Assembly (NCBI GenBank): GCA_002791215.1
Contig: PFWQ01000094.1
Location: forward strand, 1 to 11,932
DNA length: 11,932 nucleotides
Direction: 5' to 3'
DNA from: a candidate division SR1 bacterium CG_4_9_14_3_um_filter_40_9
Lineage (GTDB): Bacteria > Patescibacteriota > Gracilibacteria > Absconditabacterales > Absconditicoccaceae
This document shows, one piece after another, positions 6,210 to 11,932 of the stretch (position 1 is the first letter of the stretch; each line of letters starts with the position of its first letter). The notes under the pieces were generated by a model. That model made no database searches. It was not told the origin of the DNA and saw only the letters and a program-made list of their open reading frames with translations. A program made the position numbers and the translations under genes.

Positions 6210-8522
6210 ATGGAAGATTTAATCAAGAAAATTGCGGTCAAAACTGCTATGAGTCCCGCAATCATCAAAAGCATTATCGCCTTACTTGACGAGGGAAATA
6301 CTGTCCCGTTCATCGCCAGATATCGTAAAGAAATGACTCATGGAGCGACAGATGAGCAGTTGAGAGACTTCAATGATATCTATATGTACACCAAACATCT
6401 CGAACTCAGAAAGCTTGATGTCATACGTTTGATCGACGAGAAAGGATTGATGACTGATGAACTCAGAAAGCAAATCATGGACGCTGATACTTTGGCGAGA
6501 GTGGAAGACTTGTACAGACCATTCAAGGAAAAGAAAAATACCAAAGCGACTATCGCGAAAGCGAAGTGATTGGAGCTGCTCGGAAAAATCCTTGCGAGGG
6601 CTGAATTGACCAAAGAAGAATTCGAAGCTGAGGCTCAGAAATTCGTAAAAGACACCTGAGATGAGAAGACGTCTGTGAAAGATGTGAAAGAAGCTATCCA
6701 ATGAGCGAAGGATATCGTCGCTGAAGATGTGTCTGATCATGCGGATTTGAGAGAAGAAATCAAAGATTATGAACAGACCAACGCGGTGCTCGCAACGAAA
6801 GCGACCAAAAAGTTTGAAGAAAATGGTGTCTACAAAATCTACAAAGAATATAGCAAAAAAATCTCTGAAATGCCTTCTTATGCCTATCTGGCGGTGAGTA
6901 GAGCAGAAAATGAAAAACAGTTGAGCGTTAAATTAAATCTGTCTGAAGCAAGAATTACGAAATCTGCTGAGAAATTTTTTGTGCCTGCGCAAGCAAAATC
7001 TTGCGTGGAATATCTCAAAGAAGCTATCCAAGATGGACTAGATAGATTATTATTGCCATCACTTGAAAGAGAAATAAGATCTGATAAAAAACATCGATCT
7101 GATGAAGCAGCCATCAAAGTATTTGGTGATAATATGAAACATCTGCTTCTTACCGGTCCTGTAAAAGGACTCACCGTGCTGGGTTTCGATCCGGCGTTCA
7201 GAACTGGATGTAAGCTCGCTATCGTCGATAAGACATGAAAATTTCTCTACAATACGGTAATTTATCCTACCGAACCTCAGAAAAAAACAGAAGAATCTGA
7301 AAAAACTTTGAAAGAATTGATAGAAAAGTACAAGGTTGATCTTATCGTGATAGGAAATGGTACTGCGTCGAGAGAATCAGAAAGATTTGTGTCTGATTTC
7401 ATCAAAAAGTTTAAGCTGAACCTCGCAGCGAATGGCGGGGCAGGTGTCCAGTATATGATTACTTCTGAATCATGAGCATCGGTTTATTCGGCGTCTGAAC
7501 TTGCGCAAGGAGAATATCCAAATCTGGACGTAACTGTGAGGGGAGCAATCAGTATCGCGCATAGAGTTCAAGATCCCTTGGCAGAATTGACAAAGATTGA
7601 TCCAAAAGCTATCGGTGTCGGGCAATATCAACACGACGTAGATCAAAAATTCCTTCAAGAAAAGCTTGATGAGAAGGTGCAAGATACGGTAAACTCTGTC
7701 GGTGTCGACGTGAATACTGCGAGTTATCCCTTATTGAGATATATTGCATGATTGACTCCTGCATTAGCAAAAAATGTAGTCATCTATAGAGATGAAAATG
7801 GCGAATTCGAATCCAAAGCACAAATCAAAAAAGTGAAAGGAGTCGGTCCAAAAGCCTATGAACAGGTCATTGGATTCTTGAGAATCAAATGAGGAAAGGA
7901 ACCGCTTGATGCAACAGGTATCCATCCAGAAATTCACAAACAGGTCTATGAAATGATCAAAAATGAATTTGGTGTAGATAAGAAAAAATTAGTTCTTCCT
8001 ATGAAGATTTGAGAAATAGATAATAAAAAAATTAATGATCGATCAGAAAAATATGAAATTGGTAGAGAAACTTTGAAAGATGTACTCGCTGAACTTGAAA
8101 GACCAGGCCTAGATCCTCGTGATGATATCCAGCCGCCAAGTTTCAAGTCTGATGTGTTGGATTTCAAAGATTTGCAGATGGGAATGGAGCTTGATGGAGT
8201 GGTAAGAAATGTGACTGACTTCTGAGCATTCGTAGATATCGGATTGCACAATGATTGATTGGTCCATAAATCCCAGATGGCGAATTACTACGTCAATAAT
8301 CCTATTGATGTCGTTTCTGTAGGTATGAAGGTTAAAGTAAGAGTGATCGGTATCGAGCCTGAACGTGAAAAAGTTTCATTATCCATGAAATCTGATGATG
8401 GTGGAGCTCAAAAACCTCAGAATGCTTCTCCGAGAAAAGAATTCAGAAAAGTGGAATCAGGAGATGAAGATACTGGCGAATATTCTACTGGAAGCATCAA
8501 ATCAAATATCACATTTTCGTAG
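6210..8522 (+). CDS. tex: Tex-family RNA-binding transcription accessory protein
   Basis: This 770-residue protein is full length for Tex, a conserved nucleic-acid-binding protein implicated in transcription. Ten UGA codons (6567, 6657, 6705, 7236, 7473, 7749, 7890, 8010, 8223, 8256) are read as Gly. Domains in order: helical N-terminal region ([12 protein letters not shown] near 30-41; [13 protein letters not shown] segment near 97-106), YqgF-like RNase H fold (from about 320; [13 protein letters not shown] at 323-335), helix-hairpin-helix region ([21 protein letters not shown] near 546-556) and C-terminal S1 domain (about 655-730, VTDFGAFVDIG). Several UGAs sit at strongly conserved glycines: [14 protein letters not shown] (G422), DFGAFVDIG (G672) and NDGLVH (G683). 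Seven residues AANGGAG (406-412) look inserted relative to the family and share a 15-base word with the primase gene. Two CGA codons (residues 296, 611) are uninformative. ATG 6210 gives the standard Tex N-terminus. The tail after S1 is short and polar. Confidence 0.97.
7428..7442 (+). repeat. Shared palindromic-element word within tex
   Basis: The 15-base word GCGAATGGCGGGGCA occurs here in frame as A-N-G-G-A. It occurs again, in the same frame and with the same codons, in the primase gene (minus strand, 9922-9936). It lies just before the conserved SESGASVYSAS motif, where Tex proteins usually have no such glycine-rich segment. The upstream bases CTCGCAGC also resemble the element in the leader at 3208. 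Confidence 0.55.
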
Positions 8523-8577
8523 AAAAGACTTCACGTTTTCGTAGGAAGTTCAAAATATAATGGGGGAAGTTAGAATA

Positions 8578-8730
8578 CTAAGTTGTTTTTTCTAGTTCTT
8601 TGAACTTTGGGCCGAGTTGGTAGATAAGACATCATGGTTTGGATTCTACGTCTAGAAATATATAGCCATCGAAGATTTTATTGAATTCTTGTATGACTGG
8701 TGATTTCGTTACACTAGTCTCGATTCGAGA
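8578..8730 (-). pseudogene. In-frame tail beyond a UAA stop
   Basis: In the same frame as the 8731-9498 gene, directly after its TAA, 50 further codons run to a TAG (8578-8580) and read like normal protein (SPVIQEFNKIFDGYIF, then KPGCLIYQLGPKFKELEKTT). One UGA-Gly (8632-8634) and one CGA (8725-8727) occur in it. The simplest explanation is a longer 306-codon gene interrupted by one nonsense change or a sequencing error. Programmed readthrough is possible. No start codon would make it an independent gene. Confidence 0.55.
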
Positions 8731-9498
8731 TTACATATATTGTTTGTAAGTGTTTTCTCCTGCATATACATAATTTCGCAAAAGCTTATATATTGCCACA
8801 CTTAGACCATTGATTCCGCCGTAATGAATATGGTCTCCTAGCCAATAAAAATTGTTTGCATGGTCATCGATCTGTTTATAAAAATAGTATGCTAACTGAT
8901 CTGGCAATCTATCTGATTCTTCATACGTCTCCAGATTTTGCATCTCTCCCAATCCCATGGTATTCAAGGGAATTAACTCTATTTTTTTTTGAAATCTTGG
9001 TTCTTTGGGAATATTATTTAGAGCAAATGAATGTTTTGTCTCAAGTGTTAATTCCCCTAGCTTATCATTTATTATTGGATCTCCTTCTTCGTTTTTTCTT
9101 CATGTGAGTAATGGTTTTCCCTCTTTTTGTTTTACATCAAATATGTTAGATCATTGCATATTTTCTATATCTTCTTGTATTTCAAGATCTACGTTTGTGC
9201 TATATCATGCACGAAACATCTTATCAAGATACAATGGTATCGATATTGTTTTATCCAAATTAGTGAAATATCATTCGAGAGTCGCGTGGCCGTCTACTTT
9301 GTTTTGACTAGATGCTTCCAATGTTTGCAGAATAAGATGTTGCATTCTTGGCTTATAAGATTTAATCTCAGATATCACATTTATCAGTGCTTTCTGGTAT
9401 TCACTTTTATAATTCTCTACTGTTTTACTTCACTGGAAAATGATATATTCATTCTTCACTGTTTGTATGTTTTGATAGAGTGTTTCTAAATCAGCCAT
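8731..9498 (-). CDS. Hypothetical protein, possibly truncated
   Basis: This 255-residue protein (UGA = Gly, five such codons) starts at ATG 9498 (MADLETLYQN). The N-terminal third is helical and rich in Lys and Glu. The middle contains PLLTGRKNEEGDPI-type polar segments, and the C-terminal part is aromatic (AYYFYKQIDD, NFYWLGDHIHYGGINGL). No signal peptide, membrane segment or catalytic motif is recognisable and I do not know the family. The ORF ends at TAA 8731-8733, but the same frame stays open for another 50 protein-like codons, so the native protein may be about 305 residues. It lies 171 bases downstream of the primase gene and converges with tex. A TTGACA (minus strand, 9563-9568) lies upstream without an acceptable -10 box. 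Confidence 0.75.
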
Positions 9499-9608
9499 TC
9501 TTGTCTTTACGTCTAAATATTACTCACTGATGTGCATAACACACTAATCATTTAATAATGTTTGTCAAGTATATTACTGTTTTAAAAAAATTGTGGCTAG
9601 TTCATCAA

Positions 9609-9649
9609 GAGATTTCAATAGGGACATAAACAATCTTGCATGAAATCTC
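9609..9649. repeat. Perfect 9-bp inverted repeat
   Basis: GAGATTTCA (9609-9617) and TGAAATCTC (9641-9649) are perfect complements around a 23-base loop, 20 bases after the primase stop on the minus strand. No U tract follows, so if it works as an mRNA 3' structure it is not a classical terminator. Confidence 0.5.
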
Positions 9650-9669
9650 GTTTCACGTTCCATGATTCC

Positions 9670-10551
9670 TTACTTCAATAATTTTGCATACTTATTTATA
9701 TTTTCCCAGATGGTTTCTGGAGTGAGTTTTTGAATTTTAGAAATTAGCTTAGGGTCAGTGAGTTCGTCTTCAGTGACAGGAACGCAGATTCCATCAATGG
9801 TTTTTGCATCTTTGATATGGAGAGAAAAAGGGCATCTGGCCAGCTTTCCGGGAGGCGTGTTGCTTGTATCGAGAATCAAGGAATTCTTTATTCTTGCGTG
9901 CGCTCACAAGACAATCAGATTTGCCCCGCCATTCGCGGGGTGAATTTTTTTACTTATTTCGCTCGCTCGTTTGTTTATGAAACTTTTCTCTTTTTTCTTG
10001 CCATAACTGAGATAGGTATCGTAGAATGCATGATCAATCGGTTTGTTGAGCATGAGGTAGACGTGAAAACTAGATCAGGTTCGTAAAATTATTGTTTTGT
10101 ATTTGAGTGAGAATGATGTGTCAGCTTTGATTGTTTTGACGAGTTCTAAGGCTACTTTTCTCGCATCATCCGCTGGATTATTCTGCCTGTCTATATCGAT
10201 GAATATCCTTTCGATGTCTTTACCGTATTCATTGTTGCAGGCATAAAAGAAATTAACGAGCTTGCGAGGGAAAAAATATTGTCGTACGAGAATCTGCTTC
10301 TCATTGAGCTGTTTTTTTACGTCTTGGAGGTGATGTTTCGCTCTGAGCTGAAGATATGCTTCATCAATAATCTTGAGATCTTCCAGATGAATGAAGGGGA
10401 GTACTGTTCCTCTTTTGAGGAGTGTAAAATTCGGACCGATGATCTTGGTCGCGATATCTTTTCCTTTGAGAAAAGGATCCAGAAATGATGCGATTTTGCC
10501 ATATCGGCCGAGGACATCTAAATCTCAATAAGGATGAAGTAAATCTTTCAT
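9670..10551 (-). CDS. Archaeo-eukaryotic primase/LigD-Pol-like protein
   Basis: This 293-residue protein carries the three motifs of the archaeo-eukaryotic primase superfamily (PriS, LigD polymerase domain). They are DxD in RIFIDIDR (D119, D121), SxH in TGSSFHVYL (H163) and a third metal-binding Asp in LILDTSN (D228), followed by the basic segment ARCPFSLH (238-245). Members make primers or fill gaps with NTPs or dNTPs. No ligase or nuclease domain is fused and no Ku gene is nearby, so the role (priming, repair or translesion synthesis) cannot be set. Three UGA codons give G9, G159 (the TGSSFH motif) and G216; four CGA codons are at 16, 90, 157 and 195. The HPANGGAN segment (204-211) is encoded by a perfect GC-rich palindrome shared with tex. 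ATG 10551 lies 31 bases after tRNA-Leu. The superfamily call is firm from the motifs; the subfamily is not. Confidence 0.82.
9922..9940 (-). repeat. GC-rich palindrome inside the primase gene
   Basis: CCCCGC (9924-9929) and GCGGGG (9935-9940) form a perfect six-base-pair hairpin with a five-base loop inside the coding sequence. The minus-strand word GCGAATGGCGGGGCA (9922-9936) is identical to one in tex and encodes the same A-N-G-G-A in the same frame. This looks like a short palindromic element inserted into ORFs. Confidence 0.6.
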
Positions 10552-10582
10552 GGTCAGTTTTATATGCTAAATTTATTGTAAT

Positions 10583-10664
10583 TGTTCGGAGAGGGACTCG
10601 AACCCTCACACCTTTCGGCATACGCGTCTGAGACGTATGTGTCTACCAGTTTCACCATCCGAGC
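10583..10664 (-). tRNA. tRNA-Leu (anticodon CAG)
   Basis: This is a class II tRNA of 82 bases with a long variable arm (TGCCGAAAGGTGT), D arm GGTGAAACTGGTAGACA and T arm GAGGG-TTCGAGT-CCCTC. The anticodon stem TACGT/GCGTA has one U-G pair and the loop CTCAGAC gives CAG, reading CUG. The discriminator is A (10583), as expected for Leu; CCA is not encoded. The acceptor stem GCTCGGA/TCCGAAC has a C-A mismatch at the second pair. It sits between a degenerate tRNA-like sequence and the primase gene on the same strand. Confidence 0.9.
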
Positions 10665-10670
10665 ATTTTT

Positions 10671-10750
10671 ACACGTACGCGTCCCAGTGCAAGACCGGGG
10701 TAAATCTGAGACGTACATGTATACCAATATACCAATTCCATCACGACAGC
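10671..10750 (-). pseudogene. Degenerate tRNA-Leu-like sequence
   Basis: On the minus strand the sequence begins GCTGTCGTGATGGAATTGG, as a tRNA-Leu 5' half would, and reaches ACGTCTCAGA, matching the anticodon arm of the functional tRNA-Leu next door. The D-loop word TTGGTATA is duplicated and the variable and T arms do not follow normally. A CCCGG-TCTTGCA-CTGGG hairpin stands where a T arm might be, but lacks the TTCRA loop. The ends GACGTACATGT and ACACGTACGCGTC can pair as a long imperfect stem. I read it as a decayed or rearranged tRNA-Leu copy; a structured RNA of other function is possible. Confidence 0.5.
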
Positions 10751-10756
10751 TTCTGA

Positions 10757-11134
10757 CTATCTCTTTTTTCTCCAGCTTAGTCGGAATAATATTCCCGTAA
10801 GTAGAGCGGGTCATGAGATCGTGAGTGATCGTCAAAGTATCATTTGTCGTGGAACTCAATTTATTGCACACATGACGATGTATGCTAATCCTGCAAGCAT
10901 GAATGCAATAGCTCAAACGAGTTCATGCTTTCGGCTAATAATGAGTATAGCTATCAAGATGAATGATGGAATGGAATGTATGAGAAAACCACCTATTTGG
11001 ACCCAAATACTTTCTTCTCCTCCGAACATGTCAAATCAGAACATAGTGAGGAAAAGAATGAAAAGCATTGCGAGGATTCTAGGCACCCGTGTGAGAAATC
11101 TGGAACGGTGGATTGTGTTAGGAGATTTTGCCAT
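10757..11134 (-). CDS. Small four-helix membrane protein
   Basis: This 125-residue integral membrane protein has a short basic N-terminus and about four hydrophobic helices (near 17-34, 46-66, 72-91 and 98-119), ending in WRKKR. It resembles a family of small uncharacterised bacterial membrane proteins with an ARILxxLFILFLxxF start, an H..PSFI segment and a WKHE segment. No function is known to me. Five UGA codons give Gly, and one CGG plus four CGA codons occur at residues 16, 68, 96, 102 and 118. As Arg, several would sit inside or at the edge of membrane helices (ILIIS-KHE, GILF-LSW). As Trp they fit interfacial positions and the WKHE pattern, which makes this gene strong evidence for CGA/CGG = Trp. 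It starts 23 bases after the acetyltransferase stop, so the two are probably cotranscribed. Confidence 0.85.
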
Positions 11135-11157
11135 GGGGAATGTAAAAAAAATAAAAA

Positions 11158-11676
11158 TTATAATTTTATCCGATATCTTTCTTTCGTGGATCATTCAAAT
11201 TCATAATCTGAATCTCGTGCTCATCAATTTTTTTGAATCACTTTTTTTGATCAAATATTGTCCTTCTTGCATACAATTAGTGCGTTTTCTATTCCCAGCT
11301 CCTTGCATTTTTCGAGAGCTAATTTTAATGTTATAGATGCATATCATTTTTTTCTTTCGCTTGGTCTGACTCAATATCCTATATGGCCTCCATTCAATTT
11401 TAGTCGTTCATTGAGCTCGTGGCGGATTGCAACCGCTCCTACGACTTTACCAGTTTCATCTATCATGAAAAAGAGTGTCGCGGGTACATGTTCTGGATTC
11501 ATGTTTATTCCTTGTCTGTAATTTTCGCATCTGATTAGAAAATCATCAAATGTCTCTTCTGACTTCATAATCATAGCTTGCGGGATGATCTGTTCGCCAT
11601 GTTCGAAAAATTCTTTGATCATAGCTTCATAATCTTTTTGATGAGATTTATTTGGAAGTTGGAGAGTGATTTTCAT
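11158..11676 (-). CDS. GNAT acetyltransferase (COG3981-like)
   Basis: This 172-residue GCN5-related N-acetyltransferase resembles the predicted acetyltransferases of COG3981. Family landmarks in order: HGEQIIPQAM (26-35), VPATLFFMID (64-73), VVGAVAIRHELNE (78-90), GGHIGYGVRPSERKKGYA (97-114, the acetyl-CoA pyrophosphate loop), KKDNIGS (137-143), KNGG (149-152) and C-terminal RY-IKL. Six UGA codons encode Gly, including G102 and G111 of the cofactor loop and G151-G152. CGG at 11170-11172 (residue 169) lies in RY-IKL, where the family as I recall it has RYWI; CGA at 11215-11217 is residue 154. The acceptor substrate is unknown. ATG 11676 matches the usual N-terminus (MKITLQLP); in-frame ATGs at 11703 and 11751 would add 9 or 25 residues, the latter reaching the repeat array. 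It is probably cotranscribed with the membrane protein. Confidence 0.92.
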
Positions 11677-11750
11677 TGGAGATATCGAAATGAATTTGAC
11701 CATGTCATAATAGTGTTCGAGCTGTCTGTTTCAAGATTTTCTATTTAGCA

Positions 11751-11801
11751 TGTCACAGCAAAATAGAAAGTTCCGCATCCTTACAAAAATAGAAAGTTTC
11801 G
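11751..11801. repeat. Direct repeats resembling an insertion-sequence end
   Basis: After TGTCAC (11751-11756), AAAATAGAAAGTTCCG (11760-11775) and AAAATAGAAAGTTTCG (11786-11801) repeat with a 26-base period, one base apart in sequence. An element beginning TGT followed by spaced internal repeats resembles the transposase-binding ends of some insertion sequences (IS21-like, for example). The adjacent partial gene ends at 11808, right inside. Only one end is in the window, so this is a candidate. Confidence 0.4.
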
Positions 11802-11807
11802 GGTCAC

Positions 11808-11932
11808 TTATAAGTTATCAATTAGTCTTTTGGCTTTGTAATGAATTTTTCTCTCTTTTGATAATTGATGCTTTGTAACTTTTCTCTCGATTACCGCTTG
11901 TTTTAAGCGTTCTTTTTCAATTTTATGTTTTT
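11808..11932 (-). CDS. 3' end of an unidentified gene (partial)
   Basis: The last 40 codons of a minus-strand gene run in from the window edge and end at TAA 11808-11810. The peptide is strongly basic and helical (KEERLKQAVIERK-like, then SKERKIHYKAKRLIDNL). It is too short to identify. Its position beside the TGT-repeat array raises the possibility of a transposase C-terminus, but nothing in the residues proves it. The other two minus-strand frames carry stops here. Confidence 0.5.
   Translation of the reverse strand, partial: KHKIEKERLKQAVIERKVTKHQLSKERKIHYKAKRLIDNL

Noticed and set aside
6282..6740. Minus-strand ORF of 152 codons
   Set aside because: It is opposite tex and has no support of its own.
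8522..8552. Imperfect hairpin between tex and the convergent gene
   Set aside because: The stem is bulged and no U tract follows on either strand, so it is not called a terminator.
9005..9489. Overlapping plus-strand ORFs rich in Phe, Tyr and Ile
   Set aside because: They are antisense to the 8731-9498 gene and have the hydrophobic composition typical of AT-rich shadow frames.
9563..9568. TTGACA upstream of the 9498 gene (minus strand)
   Set aside because: No acceptable -10 hexamer lies 15-19 bases downstream, so I do not call a promoter.
10560..10916. Minus-strand ORF ending in ERCEGSSPSP
   Set aside because: This peptide is the usual artefact of translating a tRNA; the ORF spans tRNA-Leu, the tRNA-like copy and part of the membrane-protein gene in another frame.
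11157..11162. TATAAT upstream of the small membrane protein (minus strand)
   Set aside because: No -35 box at proper spacing, and it overlaps the end of the GNAT gene; cotranscription is simpler.
10821..11336. Plus-strand ORF of 171 codons
   Set aside because: It is antisense to the membrane protein and the GNAT C-terminus, both supported by family motifs.

Overview
The window comes from a bacterium of the Absconditabacteria (SR1) / Gracilibacteria (BD1-5) branch of the candidate phyla radiation that reads UGA as glycine (translation table 25). With standard stops nearly every gene breaks into fragments. With UGA = Gly they join into full-length proteins: Tex, a XerC/D recombinase, ComFC, a GNAT acetyltransferase, an LpxH-like phosphoesterase, a primase-like protein and others. 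I count about 55 in-frame UGA codons, many at invariant family glycines. A second recoding is also visible. About 26 in-frame CGA/CGG codons fall where family patterns or membrane segments ask for tryptophan rather than arginine, and the one tRNA-Arg present has anticodon GCG, which should not read CGA or CGG. The window is AT-rich with short gaps, and I see no clear Shine-Dalgarno motif before any assigned start.

Layout. 76-650 (+): promoter, a small membrane-anchored hypothetical protein and a terminator. 649-3303 (-): a consensus promoter, a structured leader, a 534-residue single-pass membrane protein of unknown function and, 10 bases downstream, a XerC/D tyrosine recombinase. 3283-4031 (-): comFC and its terminator. 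4032-4407: a 376-base gene-free stretch with palindromes and terminators. 4408-5233 (-): a conserved-looking hypothetical protein with its own promoter, a leader with two hairpins and a terminator. 5252-6094 (-): an LpxH-like phosphoesterase, tRNA-Arg(GCG) and a terminator. 6210-8522 (+): tex. 8578-9498 (-): an unknown gene with an in-frame UAA. 9670-11676 (-): GNAT acetyltransferase, small membrane protein, a degenerate tRNA-Leu-like sequence, tRNA-Leu(CAG) and a stand-alone archaeo-eukaryotic-type primase/polymerase. 11751-11932: a repeat array resembling an insertion-sequence end and the 3' end of a further gene.

The gene set is mostly informational and maintenance functions (Tex, XerC/D, primase-like protein, ComFC, tRNAs) plus proteins of unknown function; no metabolic pathway is encoded. 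The main biological interest is the double recoding. Next come a short GC-rich palindromic element found in frame inside two unrelated genes and in a leader, and an in-frame UAA followed by 50 codons of protein-like sequence.
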